Shown one piece after another: positions 1-6,238 of a DNA stretch of 10,804 nt (its first letter is position 1; each line of letters begins with the position of its first letter). The stretch is from positions 1 to 10,804 of the forward strand of contig DHHE01000238.1 in the NCBI GenBank assembly GCA_002403115.1, in the 5' to 3' direction. The DNA comes from a bacterium UBP2_UBA4780. GTDB lineage: Bacteria; Edwardsbacteria; AC1; EtOH8. Below the pieces are notes generated by a model. That model did no database searches. It was not told where the DNA came from and was given only the letters and a program-made list of their open reading frames with translations. Position numbers and translations under genes: made by a program.

Positions 1-1587
1 CTCGCCGGGCCTGATGTCACCCAGCGTGCCGCCGGCGTCCCCCAGGTAGATGTTGGGGTCGGTGGTGTAGATGGAATAGCTTATCCCGCGGGCGATGCCC
101 ATCCCGGTGTTCTGCAGCAGCACCCGGAGCCTGGCCGATTCCCCGGGCACCAGCGCCCCGTCCACGGCGATGGGCGCCGTCCCCGGTCCGGTCTCCACCA
201 GCTCCACCCCGGAGAAGGCGATGGCCGGCGGGGTGATGGCCTTGGTCTGCAGTAACAGGTACACCGGATCCATGTCGTAGCCGTAGTATTCCCTGACCCG
301 AACCCGCATCCGGTGCCGGGCGGTCCTCACCCCCAGCCCGGCCTTGAGGATGATGGTGGCCTCGCTCTTCCCGCCCGGGCCTATGGCCCTGACGCTTTGA
401 GCGGTGGAGGACAGGGCCGGGTCCGTCAGGTCGTCCTCCAGTGAGATGCGCACCCGCTGGGCCGGGCCCTGTCCCTCGTTGTGCAGTATCAGGTGGACCC
501 GGGCCGTTTCCGAAGCCTCCAGGATCCCGTCGCCGTTCTCGTCGTTGAACTCCATCCGGGCGTAGAGCCTGGGCGGCAGCCGGCGGACCGGCTCGAAGGG
601 AATGGGCCAGATCCTGACCGTCCGGTCGTCGGAGGCGCTGGCCAGGCTCCAGCCGTCGGGGCTGAAGGCCACTCCGTTGACCCCCTCCCTGTGGCCGGTG
701 TAATTGCGGACCAGCATCCCGGGCTCCACCTCCCACAGCTTCACCGTCTTGTCGCCCGAGCAGGTGGCCAGATATCGCCCTTCGGCGCTGAAGGCCACCC
801 CGTATACCCAGCCTTTGTGCCCGATCAGGGCGGCCACCTTCCGGCGGGTGACCGCGTCCCAGACCGCCGCCGTCCGGTCGTTGCTGCCGGTGGCCAGCCA
901 GGCGCCGTCGGGGCTCCAGGCCACCGTCCTCACCGCGTCGCCGTGGCCGGGAAAGGTGCGGGCCTCCTCGCCGGTGAAGACGTCCCACAGCTTGGCGGTG
1001 CGGTCGTCGCTGGCCGTGGCCAGCAGCTTCCCGTCCGGGCTGAAGGCCAGGCCGTTGACCCCTCCCCGGTGTCCCTCGAAACTCCTCAGCTCCAGCCCGG
1101 TGCGCAGGTCCCACAGCTTGGCCGTCCCGTCGAAACTGGCCGTGGCCAGCCAGGCGCTGTCCGGGTGGAAGGCCACCGACATCACCCAGTCGACGTGGCC
1201 CGACAGGGTCATCAGCTCGTCGCCGGTGGAGGCCTCCCACAGCTTGGCCGTCCCGTCAAAACTCCCGGTGGCCAGCACTCCCCCCTGGTGGCTGAAGGCC
1301 ACCGAGGTGACGCTGTCGGTGTGGCCGGCCAGGGTCCGGAGCAGGCGGCCGCTGGCAGCCTCCCAGATGGCGGCTGTGCCGTCGTATCCGCCGCTGGCCA
1401 GGTAGCGGCTGTCCGGGCTGTAAGCCGCCGCCATCACGTAGTCCTTGTGTCCGGACAGGACTCGGTCCTCCTCGGCGGCCCGGGCCGCGGCCACCGGCAG
1501 CAGGACCAGCAGCAGCGCCGCCGGCAACAGCTTTACGAAGGGCCTGTCCGACATCGGGGTCGAATCAGGCCCACGGCTCGTAAACAT
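1..1587 (-). CDS. Exported seven-bladed WD40 beta-propeller protein with EF-hand-like loop and Ig-like domains (3' end outside window)
   Basis: The frame is open from ATG at 1587 to the window edge, giving 529 residues with no stop, so the gene is partial. Residues 12-37 read as a signal peptide (hydrophobic core LLPAALLLVLLPVAAA, cleavage near ARA/AEE). Met12 (codon 1554-1552) is therefore a plausible alternative start; neither start has a clear ribosome binding site. Seven WD40 repeats of 42 residues fill 44-332, each with GH near the start and a [DN]xTxxxW end, which makes one complete propeller. Residues 349-360 (DENGDGILEASE) match a calcium-binding EF-hand/dockerin-type loop. They open a NEW3/CARDB-like beta domain (about 343-440), followed by a second similar domain (about 441 on) that is cut by the edge. 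The gene is last of four on this strand, 62 nt after the barrel gene. It is probably a periplasmic or surface scaffold. In known bacterial proteins this layout can precede a caspase-like domain, which would lie outside the window. Confidence 0.85.
   Translation of the reverse strand, partial: MFTSRGPDSTPMSDRPFVKLLPAALLLVLLPVAAARAAEEDRVLSGHKDYVMAAAYSPDSRYLASGGYDGTAAIWEAASGRLLRTLAGHTDSVTSVAFSHQGGVLATGSFDGTAKLWEASTGDELMTLSGHVDWVMSVAFHPDSAWLATASFDGTAKLWDLRTGLELRSFEGHRGGVNGLAFSPDGKLLATASDDRTAKLWDVFTGEEARTFPGHGDAVRTVAWSPDGAWLATGSNDRTAAVWDAVTRRKVAALIGHKGWVYGVAFSAEGRYLATCSGDKTVKLWEVEPGMLVRNYTGHREGVNGVAFSPDGWSLASASDDRTVRIWPIPFEPVRRLPPRLYARMEFNDENGDGILEASETARVHLILHNEGQGPAQRVRISLEDDLTDPALSSTAQSVRAIGPGGKSEATIILKAGLGVRTARHRMRVRVREYYGYDMDPVYLLLQTKAITPPAIAFSGVELVETGPGTAPIAVDGALVPGESARLRVLLQNTGMGIARGISYSIYTTDPNIYLGDAGGTLGDIRPGE
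592..1458 (-). repeat. Seven tandem 126-bp WD40-coding repeats
   Basis: The propeller-coding part of the leftmost gene is built of seven in-register units of 42 codons; the last unit is a little short. Most units have diverged. The second and third still share an identical 23-bp stretch, at 1235-1257 and 1109-1131, exactly 126 bp apart. That suggests repeat duplication or intragenic exchange. Confidence 0.85.
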
Positions 1588-1616
1588 AAGCTAATCCGGT
1601 TATAGATAATCAATTG

Positions 1617-1637
1617 GATCAGCGTTCATCAGCGTCC
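1617..1637. repeat. Short imperfect dispersed repeat, copy 1
   Basis: This 21-base stretch (core GCGTTCATC) in the gap between the WD40 and beta-barrel genes matches 17 of 21 bases at 9703-9723, also intergenic. The shared motif looks like a degraded dispersed intergenic repeat. With only two copies visible and a short length, chance cannot be excluded. Confidence 0.3.
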
Positions 1638-1649
1638 AGAATAAAGAGG

Positions 1650-2852
1650 CTAAAGCGAGCTTCCCAGCTTCACCCGCAGGTTGAAGAACAGGGTGTTCAC
1701 CCCCAGCTTCCCCCGGTCGTTGCGTCCGACTATTATGGAGGGCCCGACCGAGATGACGCTGGAGGCCCAGCCCTCGGCTATCTTCTGCACCATCACCTCC
1801 ATGGCCAGCTGGGGCGGCCGCTCCCGGTTCCGGCCCTGGGGGAACATCAGGTCGAAACGGAAGTCGAAGTTCGAGCCCACCAGCGCCAGCTCCCGGCCGG
1901 TGTAGCCCAGGTGCAGCTCGTTCTGGTACGAGGCCAGGTAGGCCTTGGCCCGGGTGGAGCCCTGGTTGCGCATGGGGTAGCGGAACTCCCAGTTGAAGTA
2001 GGATCCGGTCATCACCTTGGGAGTGTAGCCGTCTGCCGAATCGTGAAGTATGTAGCTCAGCTCGGCCGGGGCCATCTCCTCCAGCGCCTGCTGGTAGCCC
2101 ACCTCGAAGAAGTTGCCCAGGGGGATGACGTAGGCCACCTGCAGGGCCGAGGTGGCGTAGTGCAGGTGCATCCGGTTGCCCCGGTTGAGCGTGAATGAGC
2201 TGGATGTGTCCCCCTGCAGGCTCTGGTTGAGGGTCTTGCCCACCAGGAACGAGGCGGCGGTGATCATGCCCACCCTGGCCCCCAGGGCGTGGAGGTTGAC
2301 CTCCACCTGATCGCTCTCCAGGGCCCCGGAATAAGGGGTGCCGGTTCCGATGGTTAAGCCGATGTCCCTCTTGATGGCGAAGCCCAGCCGCTCCCCGCCG
2401 TAGAGCTGGAAATAGGGGTTGACGTAGCCCCTGGTGGAGAGTATCTGGTTCTTGTGGGGCGGCTCCACCAGCCGGCGGAAGCGGATCTTCTTGACCACCC
2501 GGGTAAAGACGCTGGTGTAGGTGGTCTGCTCCTCGAGATTGAGCTTGAAGGGGAAGGTCATGATCCGGGCCCGGGTCTCCGGGCTGAAGGCCAGGAATGG
2601 GAAGACCATGCCCTGGATGGTGACCGTCTGGTTCTGCGGGTCTCGCAGGTCGACCACCATCTCGGCCTTGGGGTTGGGCGGGTCTATCTTCACCTCCTCC
2701 TGGATGCGGATGAAGAGGCTGTCGTCCATGGTCTCCATCTGATAGTAGCGGATGACCTCGTCCTCGAAGTCCTCCTGGGCCAGGGCGGGGATGGAGGCCG
2801 CGGCCAGAATAACCGCCAGGACTGTAATTATCCCATATTTATGCCACATCAT
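1650..2852 (-). CDS. Exported probable outer-membrane beta-barrel protein
   Basis: The product has 400 residues. Residues 1-25 form a clear signal peptide (charged start, hydrophobic core VLAVILAAA, cleavage ALA/QED). The mature protein has no hydrophobic helix. From about residue 130 to the end it is rich in alternating polar and hydrophobic strands with Gly, Tyr and Phe, for example YFNWEFRYPMR and LFFNLRVKLG at the C-terminus, as in outer-membrane barrels. Residues 26-130 look like a separate beta-rich N-terminal region. I do not recognise a named family, and the last residue is Leu rather than the usual aromatic. Two ATGs stand in tandem at the start; an AGGAG lies upstream at an unusually long spacing. 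It is third in the four-gene minus-strand operon, 78 nt after the coiled-coil gene. By position it could be the outer-membrane partner of the complex encoded upstream, but that is inference. Confidence 0.6.
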   Translation of the reverse strand: MMWHKYGIITVLAVILAAASIPALAQEDFEDEVIRYYQMETMDDSLFIRIQEEVKIDPPNPKAEMVVDLRDPQNQTVTIQGMVFPFLAFSPETRARIMTFPFKLNLEEQTTYTSVFTRVVKKIRFRRLVEPPHKNQILSTRGYVNPYFQLYGGERLGFAIKRDIGLTIGTGTPYSGALESDQVEVNLHALGARVGMITAASFLVGKTLNQSLQGDTSSSFTLNRGNRMHLHYATSALQVAYVIPLGNFFEVGYQQALEEMAPAELSYILHDSADGYTPKVMTGSYFNWEFRYPMRNQGSTRAKAYLASYQNELHLGYTGRELALVGSNFDFRFDLMFPQGRNRERPPQLAMEVMVQKIAEGWASSVISVGPSIIVGRNDRGKLGVNTLFFNLRVKLGSSL

Positions 2853-2930
2853 AGCTTGTAACGCGTTTGCTCCTGTTTGTAAGGGTGCATTTATGCTTTT
2901 CGGATGTTTCGCGGGGAATGGCCTTTGGGT

Positions 2931-3824
2931 TCACTTGAAGTCGGTGAAGTAGACGGACCCGCCCACCGGCGGGAACTTCTCCCCGGTGCGGCTGTCGGAG
3001 ACGTTGAGGAAGAAGTTCACCTTGTAGCGGCCGTCGGCCTCGCGGGCGTCGCCGTGCCGGTCCACCCAGGCCTGGAAGGCCTCCTCGGTCCGGGCGATGT
3101 TGGGGGTGACGAAGAAAATCAGGCTGCCCCGGCTGTCCCTGGTGGGGCCGGCGGCCGTCACCGGGCCGGTGAACGAGGTCTTGAGCTGGTCGGGCCGTTC
3201 GTCCTCGATGGTGATCTTGAAGCAGGATACCTGCTGCAGCTCGGCCAGCTTGATGCGCGAGCCCTCCATCTTGGTGGTGATCTTTTCGATGCGGATGGCC
3301 GGCGGCTTGTTGGGGGCCACCGGGATGGCCTGCTCCTTGGACCCGAACCTGGCGATGACCTCGGTCTGGCCGCCCAGGTCGAAGCGCTTCTCCTGGCCCG
3401 GGGGAATGACAGCGATCGGCTTGGAGCGGTCCTTGGGGTCGAAGATCTCCACCGGCACCGTGCCCGAGTTCCTGGCCAGGTTCCAGGTGTGCTGGATGTA
3501 GGCCTGGGTGACCGACAGCGGCAGGTCCTTGGAGCCCTTCCTCAGCCGTTCCATCTCCTGGCGAATTCGATCCTCTTCGGCCGATTTTTTCGCCAGGGCC
3601 TCCTGGATCTTCCGGGAAAGCTCCTCCTGTTTTGATATCTCGGCGGCCAGCGAGTCGTTGTACCGCTGGCGCTCCTCCAGGGCCACCCGCAGGGAATCGC
3701 TGGCCCCGACCTTCTCCACCTTGGTCAGGTCGATGTCGGCCCCCTTGATGGTGATCAGGGAGATGACCACCAGGTACAGGGCCTGGTAGATGACGAACTT
3801 GACGTCGTGCTGCCGTTTGCGCAT
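2931..3824 (-). CDS. Single-TM, coiled-coil periplasmic protein; candidate GldM/TolR-type stator partner
   Basis: The product has 297 residues. A short basic N-terminus (MRKRQHD) is followed by one hydrophobic segment at about 8-27, so the N-terminus should be cytoplasmic and the rest periplasmic. Residues 43-97 are a strong heptad-type coiled coil rich in Glu, Lys, Arg and Leu. Residues 102-297 are beta-rich, probably two small domains (about 105-175 and 176-297). There is no OmpA-type peptidoglycan-binding motif, which argues against MotB or ZorB. The layout (short inside tail, one TM, long periplasmic part) and the local pattern LYLVVISLITIKG resemble the N-terminal anchor of GldM/PorM (type IX secretion), but this is a visual likeness only. 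It lies directly downstream of the four-TM protein with a palindromic repeat between them. No strong ribosome binding site precedes the ATG. Confidence 0.55.
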   Translation of the reverse strand: MRKRQHDVKFVIYQALYLVVISLITIKGADIDLTKVEKVGASDSLRVALEERQRYNDSLAAEISKQEELSRKIQEALAKKSAEEDRIRQEMERLRKGSKDLPLSVTQAYIQHTWNLARNSGTVPVEIFDPKDRSKPIAVIPPGQEKRFDLGGQTEVIARFGSKEQAIPVAPNKPPAIRIEKITTKMEGSRIKLAELQQVSCFKITIEDERPDQLKTSFTGPVTAAGPTRDSRGSLIFFVTPNIARTEEAFQAWVDRHGDAREADGRYKVNFFLNVSDSRTGEKFPPVGGSVYFTDFK

Positions 3825-3842
3825 CTATCTTTTTTCTACCGA

Positions 3843-3942
3843 TGTCATTCCCGCGAAGGCGGGAATCCAGGCGGTTCCGACAAAAGGCCGGCCTGGATGC
3901 CCGTTGGAATTTATCCCGAGTTCACGAGGGACGGGCATGACA
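3843..3942. repeat. Palindromic REP/MITE-like intergenic element
   Basis: The element has near-perfect inverted ends: TGTCATTCCCG at 3843-3853 and CGGGCATGACA at 3932-3942 (one mismatch). The left half contains the inner palindrome ATTCCCGCGAAGGCGGGAAT. A second inverted pair, AATCCAGGC and GCCTGGAT, brings the halves together. This is the familiar dispersed element that translates as VIPAKAGIQ in one frame. It fills most of the 131-nt gap between two operon genes, so it would fold in their shared mRNA and could affect stability or termination between them. Confidence 0.8.
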
Positions 3943-3955
3943 ATTAGTAAGATGG

Positions 3956-5101
3956 TCACTTCTTGGCCACTATGTTCTCCAGGCTGCGCAGGGCCGCCTG
4001 GGTGCCGGGGTTGGCCAGCCCCTCGGAGATGGACTTGAGCGACTCGGTGGCGCTCTTGAGCTTGGCCACCGTCTCGTCCGACAGCCCGGGCAGGCTCTTC
4101 AGTTCCCTGGGCACGGCGGCCAGGGCCGAGAAGTTCTCCAGGGTCACCCGGGTGGCCTGGGAGATCACCTGAAGCTGGTCGGTGAGCGCCTGCAGCCGGT
4201 TGACCATCTCCTGCAGGTTGACCGGGATGGTCTTGATCTCCTGGGCGGCGGAGATCATGGCCCGGTAGTTCTCCAGCGAGGTCTTGGAGAGGCCGGTGAT
4301 GACCTCGGCCGTCTTCTGCAGGGCGGCCAGGTCCTCCCTGGCCGGGATGCCGGCGGTGGCCCCGGAGGAGCGCAGCAGGTCGTCCTCCATCCGCTTGATC
4401 AGAAGATTGGTGTTGTCCATCTGCACCCGGACGAAGAACCGCTCCCGCAAGTCCTTGATGCCGTTGATGACGTCGTTGAAGGCCACCCCCATCCGGTCGA
4501 AGACGATGGTGAACAGCTCGCCGATGGCCAGGATCAGCAGGGCCTTGATCTCGAAGGGCACCGCGATGCCGATGAAGACCTCGGGCCCCAGCTTGACGCT
4601 GACCAGCAGTATGGCGGCGCCGATCAGGGGGACGGCGGTGGAGATGCCCTTGACCGCCGAGACGTAGCCCTCCAGTATCCGGTCGATGTTCTCGTAGGAG
4701 CCGGAGACCCGCACCTCCCTCTGCAGGGAGCGGAAGGCCATGTAGGCGTAGAGCACATAGATGGCATAGAACACCACCGGCATCCACCACAGCGACAGGG
4801 TCTGGGTCAGGTTCTCCGGGTTCCAGCTGGGGAACATCCGGCGGGCCAAATCTATGCTGACGGAGCCCAGAAGCGGCACCCTGGAGACGTCCAGGAAGAA
4901 TGAGACTATCAGGGCCACCAGTGAGTAGACCATCGGCTTGATGATGACCGTGGCCTTGATGTCGGCCATGGCGTTGCGCTTGTATTCCTCGATGGACTTG
5001 TCCAGCCAGCCCAGCTGGTCCACGTCGTGCCGGCCCAGGGATTGTTTTATCTGGCCGGTCTGGTCCAGGGGGGTGCTTATGTTTTTCTCTGAGGGAGGCA
5101 T
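3956..5101 (-). CDS. Four-TM inner-membrane protein with cytoplasmic helical tail; MotA/TolQ/ExbB-like candidate
   Basis: The product has 381 residues. Predicted membrane segments lie at about 52-72, 103-123, 151-171 and 186-205, with short loops. A 175-residue C-terminal tail, mostly amphipathic helix, should sit in the cytoplasm. The third and fourth segments recall the conserved pair of MotA/TolQ/ExbB channels: an entry sequence STAVPLIGAA (154-163), like the APLLG of ExbB, then KALLILAIGELFTI (186-199), like the ALxxTAxGLxxAI segment. Glu195 lies inside the last helix, an unusual place for an acid unless it works in ion passage. The next gene encodes a one-TM periplasmic protein, as in stator pairs. 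The start is supported by AGGA seven bases upstream and by the promoter about 48 bases upstream. The overall fold is fairly sure; the stator role is inference. It is first of the four-gene operon. Confidence 0.5.
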   Translation of the reverse strand: MPPSEKNISTPLDQTGQIKQSLGRHDVDQLGWLDKSIEEYKRNAMADIKATVIIKPMVYSLVALIVSFFLDVSRVPLLGSVSIDLARRMFPSWNPENLTQTLSLWWMPVVFYAIYVLYAYMAFRSLQREVRVSGSYENIDRILEGYVSAVKGISTAVPLIGAAILLVSVKLGPEVFIGIAVPFEIKALLILAIGELFTIVFDRMGVAFNDVINGIKDLRERFFVRVQMDNTNLLIKRMEDDLLRSSGATAGIPAREDLAALQKTAEVITGLSKTSLENYRAMISAAQEIKTIPVNLQEMVNRLQALTDQLQVISQATRVTLENFSALAAVPRELKSLPGLSDETVAKLKSATESLKSISEGLANPGTQAALRSLENIVAKK

Positions 5102-5147
5102 GTTTCTGTCCTGTCTCTTTATTGCTTGTTTTCGGGCGCCAGATGAT

Positions 5148-5185
5148 TATGATATCAAAGCCGAAAGGTGATGTCAAGGAAAAGT
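5148..5185. repeat. 38-bp perfect direct repeat, copy 1 (carries promoter)
   Basis: The 38 bases are identical to 6116-6153, in the same orientation and 968 bases apart; sequence similarity stops abruptly on both sides. The pair brackets the nucleotidyltransferase/small-protein cassette. The repeat encodes no protein; on the minus strand it is a promoter. Confidence 0.95.
5149..5177 (-). promoter_or_regulatory. Sigma-70-type promoter of the four-gene envelope operon
   Basis: On the minus strand TTGACA (5177-5172) and TATCAT (5154-5149) are separated by exactly 17 bases. The -35 is perfect and the -10 has one mismatch to consensus. The expected start of transcription is near 5142, leaving a leader of about 40 nt before the ATG at 5101. 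Confidence 0.85.
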
Positions 5186-5230
5186 CCTGGGCGGCCTTAA
5201 CGGGCGTTGTGCCGCATCATTATGCCGGTG

Positions 5231-5260
5231 AAAAAGCCCGGACGAATCGCATCCGGGCTT
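5231..5260 (-). terminator. Rho-independent terminator of the nucleotidyltransferase cassette
   Basis: A perfect 9-bp stem, AAGCCCGGA (5234-5242) with TCCGGGCTT (5252-5260), has a 9-nt loop. On the minus strand it is followed by a run of five T. It lies 45 bases after the stop codon of the 59-residue gene and before the next promoter, insulating the downstream operon. Confidence 0.85.
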
Positions 5261-5304
5261 GGTTATCTCTTGGGGGCTTAATACGGTCCTGTTCCTCCCG
5301 AACG

Positions 5305-5484
5305 TCAGAAGCCGCTGTCCTGTAGTTTCAGGCTGATTTGCTTGCTCTCCAGGGGCATCATTTTGGTCAGAAACACGATCATATTTTCCAACAGCTCCAT
5401 TCTTTCGGCATAGCTCAGCTTTTGCGCCCGTCTCAGGTCGTCAACGTCAAAGTATCCGCCCTGATCGGGCATTTCATCTTTCAT
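5305..5484 (-). CDS. 59-residue small acidic protein overlapping the nucleotidyltransferase gene
   Basis: The ATG at 5484 lies inside the last codons of the nucleotidyltransferase gene, an 11-base overlap, so the two are translationally coupled. GGAG and AGGA stand just upstream as ribosome binding sites. The product begins MKDEMPDQGGYFDVDDLRRA and ends in QDSGF. It has no signal peptide or membrane segment. It is predicted to be largely helical, with a LSYAERMELLENM stretch (23-35) like the short helical proteins found beside nucleotidyltransferases of this class. I do not recognise a named family. Overlap and a shared terminator indicate joint function. A toxin-antitoxin or substrate-adaptor role is possible but unproven. 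Its base composition matches its partner and is lower in GC than the flanking operons. Confidence 0.75.
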   Translation of the reverse strand: MKDEMPDQGGYFDVDDLRRAQKLSYAERMELLENMIVFLTKMMPLESKQISLKLQDSGF

Positions 5485-5971
5485 TCCTGAGCTCCTTTAT
5501 CTTCGCCAGGGCTTTTACGTCTATCTTGTCCCTTTCCCTTCCGGCTATCTCCTTGAGCCGGATCAGGTCGTCTATGTGGACAAGGTTTATCGCCAAATCC
5601 CCGGACCGTACGACCTCGCGTCTTTCGAACGCTTTGCGGATATCAATGGATTCTTCAAGCAATACGTCCACGTGTTCCATGGCGTTGACCGGGTTGTAAA
5701 CCGAAAACACCTTCATGCCTTTTTCGCGCATCCATTTTTGCCTGGCCGCGGCATTCGAAAAATCATCCAATGAAACGGGAACCCTCGGTTTATAGCCCAA
5801 ATCCTTTACGATCTTGATAAATTTGCCGATATTAATGTCGTCAAGCACCATCAGGATGTCCAAATCCATGGTGGCCCGTATGTAGCCGTACAGGTTTACC
5901 GCAATGCCTCCGGCTACCAGGTACTCGATATTTTCCTCGTTCATTTTTTCGATAATGCTTTGGTATATCAT
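5474..5971 (-). CDS. DNA-polymerase-beta-type nucleotidyltransferase (AbiEii/MNT-like fold)
   Basis: The product has 165 residues. Its N-terminal half has the superfamily signature: VAGGIAV (19-25), then RATMDLDI (32-39) with the paired metal-binding Asp36 and Asp38. A third candidate carboxylate is Asp102 in EHVDVLL. Near the C-terminus, DLIRLKEIAGRERDKID (135-151) matches the Lys/Arg-rich helix common in small nucleotidyltransferases of the AbiEii/DUF6036 type. Such enzymes transfer nucleotides to tRNA, protein or small molecules, some as toxins. The target here cannot be told. ATG 5971 is chosen because AGGAGG ends four bases upstream; the open frame extends further up, but through the leader. 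The promoter lies at 6145-6117, giving a leader of about 138 nt. It overlaps the 59-residue gene. GC content (45-47% in two sampled 60-base lines) is well below that of its neighbours, suggesting transfer. Confidence 0.85.
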   Translation of the reverse strand: MIYQSIIEKMNEENIEYLVAGGIAVNLYGYIRATMDLDILMVLDDINIGKFIKIVKDLGYKPRVPVSLDDFSNAAARQKWMREKGMKVFSVYNPVNAMEHVDVLLEESIDIRKAFERREVVRSGDLAINLVHIDDLIRLKEIAGRERDKIDVKALAKIKELRNER

Positions 5972-6115
5972 GCGGCCTCCTAGCGAAACTCCCTTGTCTT
6001 CCTGAAATGCCGGCGTGGCGATACCGGCCGCTGCCCTCGTCCGCGGGCATTTGGCGTCCCTGCAGCTTACTTTCTCGCTTCGGAAATTGATTGGAAGAAA
6101 AGGAATCGACAAAGA

Positions 6116-6153
6116 TATGATATCAAAGCCGAAAGGTGATGTCAAGGAAAAGT
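6116..6153. repeat. 38-bp perfect direct repeat, copy 2 (carries promoter)
   Basis: This copy is identical to 5148-5185. It marks the upstream edge of the low-GC cassette. Confidence 0.95.
6117..6145 (-). promoter_or_regulatory. Sigma-70-type promoter of the nucleotidyltransferase cassette
   Basis: On the minus strand TTGACA (6145-6140), 17 bases, then TATCAT (6122-6117), inside the second 38-bp repeat. Transcription should start near 6110, leaving a leader of about 138 nt in which I see no known RNA element. It diverges from the chelatase promoter, with 58 bases between the two -35 boxes. Those bases hold a short inverted repeat, GCCAG (6172-6176) and CTGGC (6186-6190), that could be an operator or chance. 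Confidence 0.85.
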
Positions 6154-6203
6154 GTCCGCCAAGGCTTGACTGCCAGGCTCACCGGCTGGCGCGCCATTTA
6201 TTG

Positions 6204-6232
6204 TTGACAACTTATTGCCGGGGCGTTATAAT
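6204..6232 (+). promoter_or_regulatory. Perfect-consensus sigma-70 promoter giving a probably leaderless chelatase mRNA
   Basis: TTGACA (6204-6209), a 17-base spacer and TATAAT (6227-6232) match the consensus at every position. The ATG begins at 6239, seven bases after the last base of the -10, where transcription itself should start. No ribosome binding site precedes the ATG. Confidence 0.92.
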
Positions 6233-6238
6233 GAATGC

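Noticed and set aside
17..1605. Long open frames on other frames or the opposite strand over the WD40 gene (for example 17-1240 minus, 481-1605 plus)
   Set aside because: Their translations are Arg/Gly/Pro/His-rich with no domain, while the overlapping minus frame gives seven regular WD40 repeats, so they are shadows of GC-rich codons.
3956..5101. Zorya defence ZorA (MotA-like protein with long tail)
   Set aside because: The partner gene lacks the OmpA-type domain of ZorB, and no ZorC, ZorD or ZorE helicase/nuclease is nearby.
3825..5177. 450-residue minus-strand frame overlapping the four-TM gene
   Set aside because: It starts inside the promoter repeat and reads low-complexity Gly/Arg/Pro sequence; the 381-residue frame has clear membrane helices and a ribosome binding site.
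5972..6145. N-terminal extension of the nucleotidyltransferase up to 6145
   Set aside because: The extension begins within the -35 box of the promoter repeat and has no family similarity, whereas Met at 5971 has AGGAGG in front and starts the conserved domain.
6172..6190. Inverted repeat GCCAG/CTGGC between the divergent promoters as an operator
   Set aside because: Arms are only 5 bp in GC-rich sequence and no regulator gene is adjacent; not enough to call a site.
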